From the NCBI RefSeq assembly GCF_000524195.1, contig NW_020170467.1, forward strand, positions 23,560 through 87,559: DNA of 64,000 nucleotides, given 5' to 3'. The notes under the pieces are model-generated. The model searched no databases. It saw only the letters and a list, made by a program, of their open reading frames with translations, and had not been told where the DNA came from. The stretch is from Echinococcus granulosus (lineage: Eukaryota; Platyhelminthes; Cestoda; Cyclophyllidea; Taeniidae). A program made the position numbers and the translations under genes. Positions 1-11,330 of this stretch are shown piece by piece. Each line of letters begins with the position of its first letter. Positions within the stretch are counted from its first letter, which is position 1.

Positions 1-3000
1 ATTCATTTAGACCCTGTTGGCAAATAGGCAAGGCAAAATTTTTCAAAGAAGATACAGCTGGATTCTAGCCACTGACACGATCAAAATGTAGCTTCTACCG
101 CATGGATTTAAAATTTTACATCCAAAGAACTTGTAATTTAACCGCTCTTATTAAAAAGATTGGCATTTTAAGCTATACTATGAACTAAGTAGAAAAGCTT
201 ATTGCATTTTGCAATTGTTCTTTTAAATTTTTCATGCACGCCACATGAATGAAACGCATAGTTTGGATTTCAATACAGTCACTAAATTTGAAACCATAAT
301 CCGAAGTGCCCTTGTGAAACAAAGACTTGGTCAGAATATGCAATCCGTTGATCTGGGGAGCTTTTCAGCTACATCCCAAGTGGGGTAATCAGCCCCAGGC
401 TTTAACAATTTAGCAATCTCATAGAAAAAACTCCTTCTTTGTAGAACCACTTGAAAAATTGGGCGGGATAGATATGGAACCGCAAGGCCCACGCAGTCAG
501 TTCACGTACTTCTGCTGGGTGACGTATGTGAGTGTGTGAGACTGGAGAGCGTGTGGTGGAAACCATTTTTTGCCTTTTTCTTTGCCCACTAAAATGTCTC
601 AGCCATTTCCCATTTGCTTAATCACTCCGCGTTCCAAAAGTACTTGGAATAGACGCTTTATGGTCTCCAAATTATATGCCTGTTCCTACAGAAGCAGCCT
701 TTCTGATTGGCGTCTAGTGCAGTCAATGTGAGAGCGAGGCAATTATCTTGGGTAATAAAATGTGGATAAGGCCTCACAATTTGCTTTGAAGCCTCCTCCA
801 CTTTATGCTAGAAGCTTTAGGGACTGCCTTTTGAGATGCGGCAAATGATCCGTGGATTTTGGTCTCCAGTCCGAATCATGGCTACGATTGGTAAATCGGG
901 TATCTCCTTTCCATTGAGTTTGCCACAGGACTTTAAAATATTTGCATTTTTTGTAGTCGGGACAATCTTTCAAATTGAATTTTTGTTTCGGGGGTGCTCA
1001 CTACCCCGAGAAAACGTTAACATTTTGATGTTTTAGGCGTTTTCACTTTAAATCCCAAGCGTTACAGAACGCCTCAGTGCCTTTTGATTGGTTCTGATAT
1101 CACGTGCATGTGTACTTTAAGCCTGCCAGTAACCACTGTAAGGGCAAGGCTAAACAAATGTTAGAAAAATGCGAGACTGAAACCACCTCCAGTCACCTCA
1201 GCTCTCCTCACCAGTCAGCTAGCTGTCACGTACAGCCGCACCATGCCGACTTCTTTATACCCGTCGGCAAATCAAGGTGACTGTCAAAGGCCTTGTCGGC
1301 TGCATGCTTTGATCTTGATCTGATTTGGTCGATCTCAGTTGTCTGTGTCATTAGGAGATTTATCTTTGGCTCAACCCAACTTACCTTATTTTTTACAAAT
1401 TGCTCTATAATGACGGGATAAATAAAGGCGCGAGAGAATGAGTAGCTGGCCCTACAGAAGTCTATCGCCGTGACATGTTTGTTGAAGGGGAGTTGTGTGC
1501 AATGGCTGGAGGTCCAATTATCGCTTGTCTAAGCTATACATGCGATAAAACATGGGTCGGTAAAATGGCATTTATAAAATTCGTATTAATGCAACGCCTT
1601 CTGACTTAAAATCAGTGAAAAGTGGAGCGCTAGGAGGATTATTTGGTGATATTTTTGATTGGCTTGTTTTATTCTGGTAAGAAGGGCTTCTAATGAAGGC
1701 GTGAATTTAACCAACTTATTGCATAGGGTAACCAAATAAATTTGTGCAGCTTTTATAAGTGTTAAAGGATTTCCTAAAACTTTAACTGTTGAAATACGCA
1801 CTATTGCTATCCATAATCAAAAGTCTTTTCCCATCGAGAAATGAGTTGGTTGCAAATGCCACCCATACACGGCGTTTTGTCCCTAGAAGCAGAAAATCTG
1901 GCCTAGTTCATCTCCACATTTCCATCACAATCCCATGTCTAATTGAAAGGTGACCATATAAATGGCCAATACCAAGAAGAGGTGATGATAAAAGAAAAGA
2001 ATGTAGCCTTATGAAGTAATGTTGTCTTGTTTATCTTATGGGAGTAAACGTGGCACTTCCCCCCTCCCTCCGGTAATAGTAAGGGATGAAAATGTCAAGA
2101 AAGTGGTAGAAAGCAGAACGAGGTGTGAAGCTGGATGAAATGATATACGTCTATGCTTTACAATGCACAAAGAGTTGTACGATTCCCTTAAATAAAAACT
2201 TACTGGCAAATCTACTTTTACTTGGGAAATAGCCGCCAACTGGATGAGTGATATCCGATAGGATGTGATACAAGTCGAAAAAGTGCAAAATATACCGAGT
2301 CTTCACAATCAGTGCTCCTCATAGGAGACGAGGCAAATTGTTGCATTTGCACTGCAAAATTTGCCCACGAGAAGTTTTCACACTACACTTTGAGGCAGGA
2401 AGCACAGAAAATGCCCCAACCTCCATGTTTCCCGCACTTTGCCAAGCCCTGATTGCCATCTTTTCGTGGCGGTAGAGGCAATTACAAGGTCTCATGTGAA
2501 GTGTGAAAGACGATGGGAGAATAAAAGTGGGACAGGAGCGAATGCTTTACTGTTTGTAGTAAGTCATTTGCCATTCTTCTATGCCTTTGCACTTGGCGTC
2601 TTTTGCCTATCAGAAGTAGCCTTAAAATGGATGTGAAAGTTATGTGAATTCTGAAAATTTATTTCCTAAATATTTTCAAATTAATATTTTTTCCAAAAGA
2701 GTAATGCATGCACAGACTCACAAAAGATTTTTTTAGGAATCAACAACTGTCGAAATTGGAGAACCAATTGGGACGAATAGCCTGCAGTTTTGTGCCTGGA
2801 TGCGAGCGATGAACTGGACACTCATTTATCATAAAATTTGAAAATTGGATATCCTCATTGAGGTTACAATGAACGCGTCAATTGTTTTGCAAATCCAATC
2901 ACCAAGTATTCTTTTTTTTTTAATTCTGTCTTCGGAACATTCCTTAAATCAAAGGTAAATACAGGCCTCCCCATCAAGCATTCAAAGGTACCATTTCCTA

Positions 3001-6000
3001 TCCTCCAACCTCCGTTGAAACAATTCCTTACGACTGAAGATCCTTCCTTAAATTAAAAAGTAACAATACCGACTAAAACATATCCTTGGGGGAGTGAAGA
3101 AAAACAGACCTCTACTTCTCTGTAGGTGCAATAAAACAATGTTTACCTTGCTAGTGTATTTAACCGCCCTGGATCGGTTAATTTCTTGATTTTATACGTA
3201 GTCGTCCAGACCCTCTGCATGTTTGCAATAAATCTTCTCTCCCACCCCGACTCTTGTGCCTATTCATGCCCCCTGTGGTGAATTGTGGCGCACCAGCGAT
3301 AACACCATTGTTTACTTTCTGCTCTCTCAATGGCCTCCTTTTAAGGCAGGCAAAAGTCTTTTGGGACTTTGGGACTACTTAGCACAATAGAATAACTCAC
3401 GGTCGATCAACCCTTCCCACATTAATTTCTTCCACTTTTGACAGTCAAAATACAACGCTAGGCGAAAGGAGACCATACCCGTCATTTGGAAGTACTGTAA
3501 TGATTTGACGTTATGTTTTACTCTCGTTTTGCCATTTCGAGGGAAAGTTCTCAGTACTATGAAAGACCCCCTAAGTTAAAAAGTCCGCAGGATGAACAGA
3601 GGGATTTTTTGCCGAAGAAAGGACCTTCTTGCGAACGTGAAGAACAATTGGTAAAACTGTTAACAGGCGATATTTAAGTCCAATGCCACGACGGCAAAGT
3701 GGCGACAATTTAAAGAAAATTTTTTTACCAGACTCATTCTCAAAAGGCAAAACTTTGGCGAATTTTGCATCGCTAAAAAGTCAATTATGCCGGAGTTAGA
3801 TTTGCTTCCCATAAAATGGGACCTACCATTTACTTATTTCTCCTTCACGGAATGTAGACTAAATATGCAGCAATTGGTGCACCTCATAAAAACAACGCGT
3901 CCATTTGGTTCAGCACGGAAGTTTTAAATCCAGACGCGATATTTTTGTTCAGCCTCCCTACACCATCATACCAGTCGACCCAATTTAAAAATTACCCTAT
4001 TAGAAAAAGAGGGCTATTTCATTTTCCTATTTGCCAATTTCATTGCCACTTTAATTTGCCATCTATATTTCCCAATTTTTTACAAGGACTTACCAAACGC
4101 TCACCCTCTAGTGTCCATTTACAAACCACAATAGCAACACGCTGGATTCTGAAAAGTGCACAAAAGTTTCAAAACAACCAAAATTTATCCCCACTTTTTA
4201 TTTTAGCCGCAAAGAATTCGCTTTCAACAGTTGTAGATGACTTCAAATGGCAATCAACTAGGTAACGTAAAAAATAGAAGTCTGTTTGCTTACATTGCTG
4301 TCAATAATGCGCAAGAATTGCACCGCTTGCCTTCAGTGACCATTCGGAAATAAAGTTATTAGCTTGGAACGAGTGCTAAGTTGAATTCCCCCACGCCGGA
4401 GGCGAGGAATTGCATATGCGCGCCGAACTACCCGCCCGTAGCGGAGAGGAAAATGTGCGCACACGGAAATAGCTGTGGGTCGGCGGCTAGTCGTGTAGTA
4501 GTGGCTTTTTTGGTTTATTTGCCATTAAACGGTAAATTATTACGGGGCCAAGACTAGCCTTTCGAAACGGCTGTATTGTGTATTTAGGTACATTAGAGTT
4601 GGTATTTGGCTGCCGTCTTCTTCACATTTCTTCCCATAAAACGAATCTTGCAAAGAAAAGTGTGGTAATGTGAAAGCTCGGTTGGCAGCTGTTATAAAAA
4701 ATGCAATTATTTACAAGTAAATCACAGTTGACTACAATTATTATACTTATAATGTTTTTAAGAGGGAAAGAGGATTAAGATAAAAAAATTAATGATACTT
4801 ATGAGAACTGTTCAAGAATGTAATTTTCAGTGGCATTTAAATCAACCGCTGACCAAACAGTTCTGTAAAAATGGTCCATTTTATTCATTCCACAGTGGGT
4901 ATGACTTTTTAGGCTTTGGATGGAGTATGTACTTATTTCATTAGGTAGAGAAGTTGGGGAACAAGAAGGGCGTAAAAATTACGGCACGCTAATCCACTAC
5001 CTTCACGAATGAGCCCATGCTGATAAGAAGTTCATGCGAAGGGTAGACGTCCACTCCGTAGACAGTGAAGGTCCATACCAATGAAAATTTTAAAAAGGCT
5101 GTAGATTGCACAGATTTCTCATACTAACGATAATTATTCTAATTTATCAAAACATCAACGTTTTAAAATAAATTTTTTTTGGTTGGGAGTCCTCTGCGTT
5201 GATTCAAACAACTACTCGCCTGTCGAAAATAATATCTATGGAATAAAAGCTATATATCCACCGATAAAAGGGAACTACATTAAACGTAGCAACTAAAGTA
5301 CAGAATTTCCGCATTAACCTTTAAAAGTACTTTTAGATGGCATTTAGCGCATAATGCAGAAAAATAAAAGAGATCCAAAGTGCCGTACCAAGGGCATTAA
5401 AACGTTCGAGGAAGTTTCACAGTCATCCAAAGCGTCAAACAATCAACAAACTACTGAGTAGTTTTTGGATTTTTATCGTGAAAACATGTATTAAAACATG
5501 CGTTGGACCCGAAACAAATTCAAACAAAGTTTTATTCCCGTACAACGAACACTTGGCTAATAATAAGTAAAGAATAATCAAATAACTCTAGCGATGATAA
5601 ATAAAACCCACAGATTATTTGAGTTGATCATGAGTGCTCTGTACACCATTTATGAATTAGTTGTTAAATCAACAAGAAAGGATTGAGGTTAGGTGATTTC
5701 CTATATATTAATCACAACAAAACATTATAAAAGTGATTTAAAACTACATGCTTCTGAATAAAACTGCACAACAGAAATGGAGAAAAGAATTGCCCACGTG
5801 AAAATTTAGAGTACACAAACAAACTGAAAAGGTTGACAATACAAGGGGTCTAAATGAGAAAACTAGATTTAGGTCAGCAATTAAGCACAGTTTTTGCCTC
5901 GATATTTAACAGAGCGGACAATATTGACAAAAAGACCCATGTAAACGGAGGGTCCTAAAGGTGCGCGAGAATGAGGGCCTTATATTCAGACAGCATCCAT

Positions 6001-7100
6001 TACCATAGTAACACTCATGGCCGTAGAGAAATCAGTTTGCTGGTTCAGTAAAACGAAGCATCCTAAGGTGGGTAAAGCTGGCATAAATAATTCTTAAAAC
6101 TGCTTGTTACATGAAAATCAAAATTTAACTAAAATGCGAGTGCCAGAATAAGAAAGCAGACTAAATGATAAGGTATTGTTAGTAAAATGTTGAAATGTTA
6201 ACATACCCATTCGATGCTGTTCGCAATATTTTACCCTATAAACTTGTATAATTTGATAGAATCATACCTTTTCTAAATAAAAAATTGTATAAACAGGGCT
6301 TATTTTTAAAGAAGTAGTATAGCATAAAATCTTGTTACCAGTTTCATATTATTACCCAATAAATGGTGCGTTTTCTGCTATTTTGTGTTTATGGGCATAT
6401 TTTTTTGCGGTACAAAATTCACTTCTCCTCACAATGCATGACCGAATCTTTTCTTGCCACTGTTATTCGCCTATTAATTTATTCTCATTCTTTTTGCTTT
6501 CAGTGATATGCCAAACACTAGAAAATCTACTTTCATCACATACTAACATCAGTAAATCCGACTTTTCGGGTTCTCCTAGCTGAAATGGAGAGGAAGACCT
6601 TTACTTATGGCTTGAAATGATTGACCTAAATCTTTTGTTATATTTCGTTCCTTTTTGCGGTCAGCCATCCTTTTTCAAAGCCATACTTCATTTAACCATT
6701 AGTTAGAGCTTCTCAAATTCCACTTAGTCGGGCATTATGAAGGCCATAACGCCCACACTAAATGACATTTTTGACAACTCGTTTCTGCTTATTCGAAATA
6801 ACAAATGATCTCAACTGCCAAATACAGTTATTGCTTCATATGCTACAGTTCCCTTAAATAGAGACAAAAAGGCGTTCATTTTTGGTCCTCTAGCTTAACA
6901 CCTCCTCCCTTTTTGCTGAAGATTACACCAACTTGTTACCTTCGTTCTCTTTAGACATACAATTTTAAAATTGGTTTCCGTGGTTGATTAAATCCACCAT
7001 ATGATTTGGAACTGTCGCCTGTTATTCTGGACTCTCCAAAGATCGCAAATACCCCGTCCTTAATGGGTACTTCTAATGCCAATCTTAACCAAGTTCCCAA
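1..7100. other. gene-poor AT-rich stretch, no supported gene
   Basis: I see no reading frame with coding character here. The longest open frame is 106 codons (3945-4265, +). It is phenylalanine- and leucine-rich, resembles no family I know and is probably chance. One conspicuous GC- and CpG-rich patch lies at about 4388-4500, discussed as a finding. The rest is AT-rich, with short A and T runs and no recognisable RNA gene. Confidence 0.6.
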
Positions 7101-7144
7101 ATTGTAAAGATGGCGACCTAACGCAACTCCCCAATGACTAATCA

Positions 7145-7429
7145 ATGTTGAATATTTATCTCAGCCTGAGTATTCCTCGGCCTGACGACCACCGCAGCCC
7201 TATGAAAAAGCCGTCCAAAAAGTGGAGCTTTTTGCAACCCAACTATCGCCACTCTGTAATAAAAGCAGGTCTAAAGCGGTTTCGCACCGTTTGGTCACCA
7301 TGGCGAGGAATCGATGTCGGGTCACCAGAGTGCACACGACGGTGCAGCAAGCTGCCGCGTGAATTTACAAGTCCTCAGAAAAGAGCGCGGAAGAGGAAGG
7401 GTACGCGCGTTGCATCATTCTCGCAATAG
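7145..7429 (+). CDS. doubtful 94-codon basic open frame
   Basis: This open frame sits in a short patch visibly richer in G+C than its surroundings (about 7160-7430). Its product would be strongly basic, with KKPSKK near the middle of the N-terminal half and RARKRKG near the C-terminus. I recognise no family. It could be the last exon of a gene whose other exons I cannot find, or an unspliced chance frame. No convincing polyadenylation signal or upstream exon was found. Confidence 0.15.
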   Translation: MLNIYLSLSIPRPDDHRSPMKKPSKKWSFLQPNYRHSVIKAGLKRFRTVWSPWRGIDVGSPECTRRCSKLPREFTSPQKRARKRKGTRVASFSQ

Positions 7430-8544
7430 CTAAGTGGAAAGCGAGTTAAGAAAGTGGGTCTTCGCTCGGAAAACACAGTTCAAAGGGCATCAAAGATGTG
7501 TGCTCATTGGGTGTGTGCGCAAAGGATGACGCAGAGGTACACTCTCAAGGTTATCGATTCTATCGACCCGTTTGTGATTGCTAATTGAATTATGACTCAC
7601 CAGCTCGTGTGTGCATGCTCATGATCAGGATTCGCACGTCAGAGACGCCTACAGTTTGAATAAACACGGTGAAGTCTATTCTCTCTCATAAAACCATAAC
7701 ATCTAGAAGGATTGCGACCCACCCCACTTTCATCGTCCTCCCCAAATTGAAGACTGATAAAATCCACACTATCTTCCGTCACATCAACTTAGCAGTTGAA
7801 ATGTTCGAATTAATGCAATAAAAGAACCCAGGACTGCATTGCCATTAGCGACGTGGAGGGTTACCGAGTTTATTAATCAGCTCGAGAGCCCCAATTCAAC
7901 TTATGACACTCGTGAATGGCACCCAGCTGAATTAAAACCCTACCATGAAATAAGGGCAAAGAAGTCCGACTGATACGCTCCCCTTCCTGCTCATGGCACC
8001 CCAGATATTGGCACAACCAACACAATTTTCACATTAAAAATGAATCTTTTTACTTAATTTTCAAAGAAACAACCATATAGTATAGATAGAGTAGTTGTAG
8101 CATTGGTAGTATAAAAAGATAGGACTGTGTGCAAGTGCTTGTATATGGACGTATTTTTAAACAATGGGTAAACCAGATTCCACCTCATTTTTTCTTCTGG
8201 TTCTTTTGATCCACTCGAAAAACAGTGTTGGGTGAGGGAGAGAGTTGTCATCTTAAAAGAGGCGGAGGAGAAAACACGGAAGTTGACACACTCATTGCTG
8301 CTGCTGCAACATAGCCTACCCCAACCCTGGGGGAAACACAGCCAGACGACAACTTCTCAGTTCTCATTACATTTGCTCTATACAAAGGGAAGAGATGCCA
8401 CACGCACACAGAGCTAGGTTCTGTAAAAGGGATTCCTAGAGGGGGAGAGCGGAGGAGAGGAGAGGACAGAAATCGATTCCTCACGAAATCGACACGCATT
8501 CGGTAAATGCAGCGGCACTGCTACTGCAACCAGCCCACCTTCAA
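7430..8544. other. intergenic, downstream of MED26
   Basis: No gene is seen here. The stretch lies beyond the stop codon of the minus-strand MED26 gene and should hold its 3' untranslated region. Short open frames on both strands at 8054-8499 look like chance. Confidence 0.5.
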
Positions 8545-9933
8545 TCACCACGGCTCCGGAAGATCAATCAGTCGGTCCATATCGCTGGCCGTTGTAGTTC
8601 CCGGTGGAAAGAAGGTCTGTTTATAGTCGCCGAGGTTGGCCCAGGGCAGAATATGCACTAGCTGATCGTCACCCATATCGACAGAGTAGAGCGCAGTCAT
8701 GGGTTCCAGACAGCCATTGTCACCGCGGCTAGCGCTCACCTCCTCCCAAGTGCCCTGAAGCAGGTCGGTCACATGTCCAACATCCTCCAACTCCGTCTGA
8801 CTCGGCGTCCGACCCGAGTGGTAGTCCCTGAGCCACGTCTCTGCTGCTTCTCGCATCACTTCCTCCGTTAGGGGCGACAATGTCGGCCAATCATCTATAT
8901 AATTGGCGACTGGAGGTTGCTTCGGCTCTGTCATTGTATCATCCTCTTCTTCTCCGCCGTCTTCTTTGTTCTCTCTTCGACGCTTTCCATGCTTACGTTT
9001 CTCCTTGTGGTGGTGGTGATGGTGGCGGTGATTATGATCAGAGGGTATGGAACGAGTCTCACGTGGAGACTCCATTCGCGTCGGAGCATGTTCAAGGAAC
9101 TTTGCAATCATCTCCGACTTTGCTGGAGGAATAGAGGCAGTGCGTTGTGGTGAGGACTGTATAACAGGAGGTGGAGGCGGCGGTGGAGGAGGAGGTAAGG
9201 TACGATCCAAAGTCCTTGCAACCGACTTTTGCTGATGGTGCACGGACGGTGGGAGCGTTGTAGGCGGATGTTTGGCCTTGCGGGAGGACCGCATAGCAGC
9301 CAGCGGGACAAGGCGTGGGAACTCGTCGGACTCTTTGGCAATGCGGTTGCTGAGAATCCGATCCTTGGTAACGGAATCAATGCAGCCACCAGCCTCCTGA
9401 ACCAGTTCTGCAGTCGACTTAACCTTGGCGAGTTTTGGCACATCTGAGATTACGGCAGAGACGCGACCGTTCAGAGAGGGTAGTGGTTTTGGAGAGCAGC
9501 CGTTAGGAAGGGCGGTGGTAAGGGAAATCTTTTTCCGATCGGGAGTTTTTGTGGGAGGCTCTTGGTGCTGCTGATGATTGGTAGTGGACTGATTTCTGGG
9601 GATTTTAGAGCGGCCGTTTGAGCTTTGGGTGGAGGGAGAGGAATTAGTGATGTTTGGCGTCGAGGAAGAAAGTTTTGCTGCAGTGGAACCGTTGTTATTA
9701 CTGTTGTTAAGGTTACGCTGGAGTGGAATGACAGTGGCACAGGCGGAGCCCGGTTCGAGGAGTTTCTGCCAGGCCTTGATAACGCTTCGGATGCGCTTTT
9801 GGAGGGGGTTCCCAACCTGATGTCGGATAGTCTGCAAGAGCTGAGCCACTCGCGTCTCTTGCAGCTGCAGCATCGACATCGGGAAGACCTCCAAACCATC
9901 CACTGCACGCGTTATTGAGGCAATATCGACTAC
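8545..9933 (-). CDS. MED26: Mediator complex subunit 26 (main 3' exon)
   Basis: MED26 is a nuclear Mediator subunit that links Mediator to TFIID and to elongation factors. The exon opens with the end of a TFIIS N-terminal (LW) domain: helices with LQLQETRVAQLLQTIRHQ and the hallmark IKAWQKLLEP, about residues 10-70 counted from the upstream GTG at 9960. A low-complexity middle follows: a run of 10 prolines (256-265), a His-rich run (about 309-318), a KR-rich basic patch and an acidic patch. The last 120 residues resemble the conserved MED26 C-terminal domain, including GDDQLVHILPW. The frame continues upstream to a TAG without any ATG, so the true N-terminus lies in an upstream exon. The best acceptor is the cag just before 9933. 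I could not place exon 1. The protein is somewhat shorter than the 600-residue human one. Confidence 0.85.
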   Translation of the reverse strand, partial: VVDIASITRAVDGLEVFPMSMLQLQETRVAQLLQTIRHQVGNPLQKRIRSVIKAWQKLLEPGSACATVIPLQRNLNNSNNNGSTAAKLSSSTPNITNSSPSTQSSNGRSKIPRNQSTTNHQQHQEPPTKTPDRKKISLTTALPNGCSPKPLPSLNGRVSAVISDVPKLAKVKSTAELVQEAGGCIDSVTKDRILSNRIAKESDEFPRLVPLAAMRSSRKAKHPPTTLPPSVHHQQKSVARTLDRTLPPPPPPPPPPVIQSSPQRTASIPPAKSEMIAKFLEHAPTRMESPRETRSIPSDHNHRHHHHHHKEKRKHGKRRRENKEDGGEEEDDTMTEPKQPPVANYIDDWPTLSPLTEEVMREAAETWLRDYHSGRTPSQTELEDVGHVTDLLQGTWEEVSASRGDNGCLEPMTALYSVDMGDDQLVHILPWANLGDYKQTFFPPGTTTASDMDRLIDLPEPW

Positions 9934-11190
9934 CTGCCGATCAGAGACGAACACACGCACAGAGTAAGCAAGTCCACTACCAGCCTATCGCCCTATTTAC
10001 CAACCCTCACAACGCTCCTAATTAGCTAGAATAAAATAATACAAAAACACCAAGTTAAAAGGAAAAAAGAACTGAGTATGGGACGGAGCAAAACAGTTAG
10101 CGAAATCAGTCACGTTTTCGTAAGAAAAAATACAGAAAAAAAAACGAAAATTAGTTCAACTGAATAAGCAACATGGCTCATTCCCACTTAAAATAGTCAA
10201 AAAAGTAACCCAAAAGACCTGAAATAAGTTCAAAGAAGGGTGGAACTCTAAAACAGATTAGCTCAATATCAGTTGTGTAACGAAAGTGGCCGGAAAGGTG
10301 AACTAGAACAAGGAGTGAAATAGGCTAGGGAAATTTGCAGAATCTGAAGTTTGGAATATGAAGGAATGTGAAGTTGAGAGCATTAGCTATCAGAGTATGC
10401 ATGAACATCTCGTCTTGACAAAAGGAAGAGAAACATGATTTTGTTTAAAATTAAAAAATAAGAAGACTCCTCAGAATGTATCAAATCCAAAATAAAGACG
10501 AACATTGACAATCAAGAGCCTAAAAATCAAATTCATGATCAAGCCCCACGCCCTTGCTAAGCAATGTACCAAATTGGTGTTGACTAAAGGCGAAAAGTTA
10601 TGACATATGAAAATAATTGAACAATGTGGGTGGAAGAGCTACGGAACTCGGAAAGGTGTGAAATAGACAGAACTAATAACTAGAGCATTTGACAAGATCG
10701 ATTCAGATTTCGGAAAAAACACAGGAACAGTAGTTGCCACTCCAAATCACCACTATTCATTAAAATAAAACCTGTAAATAAGTCTACCTGCATTGGCCAC
10801 ACGGCAAAAGTTGGTGAAATGAAAACAGGCTGCTTAAAGGAGGAAACGACCTGTGAATACATTGGAATGAACTGGGAACGTATATGAAGTTTAAAAGGGA
10901 TGAGAAATCGGGGAAATACTAAACTAAGGATAAAAAACAAGTCTATGAGACGATACCATCCTATCAGGGTAGAAAATACGAGGGCAACTAATGAACTGTC
11001 GTATGACGCTTCAATTTATATAGTAGTAATCAGCCGCAGTACCCAAAATGAGGCCTGCTAAAAGTAACTGCGCAAGGCCACAATAAGCAGTAGCCAAGAG
11101 ACTGCTAGCTAGCTATTTAATTTGACAAAGCTACAGCGTTCCTCATCGCCACCGGAGCCTAAGGCCAAAAACAGGAAAAAATCTGCACGT
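9934..11190. other. MED26 5' intron or upstream region
   Basis: AT-rich sequence upstream of the MED26 main exon on the minus strand. It should contain intron and possibly the small first exon encoding the start of the LW domain, but I found no exon here with a good donor and a start codon. Confidence 0.4.
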
Positions 11191-11204
11191 GCGCACCACC
11201 AAAG

Positions 11205-11330
11205 GCACACCAATGAACGCACGCCCTTAACAATAAGGCCACTAGATAGCCAATGGAGAGGAAAGAAAGACAGCAACCAATGAGAGAGAGGAAGACAGCC
11301 AGAGCTAATATAAATACGCGCCTTGTCGAG
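11205..11330 (+). promoter_or_regulatory. candidate CCAAT/TATA promoter
   Basis: Three CCAAT pentamers lie on the plus strand at 11210-11214, 11250-11254 and 11277-11281. A TATA-like TATAAAT follows at 11309-11315, about 28 bases after the last CCAAT. The next 170 bases are unusually GC- and CpG-rich. This order and spacing is that of a classical animal core promoter reading rightward, with a start predicted near 11340. No coding exon follows directly. It could drive a 5' untranslated exon of FITM2 about 3.4 kb downstream, an unknown transcript, or, read the other way, MED26. Confidence 0.35.

Noticed and set aside
3945..4265. A 106-codon plus-strand frame
   Set aside because: Phe/Pro/Ser-rich with no family resemblance, no splice or polyadenylation context, and within AT-rich DNA.
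8880..9918. Several plus-strand frames opposite MED26 (Gly- or Leu-rich)
   Set aside because: They are reverse-strand shadows of the MED26 repeats and low-complexity coding sequence.
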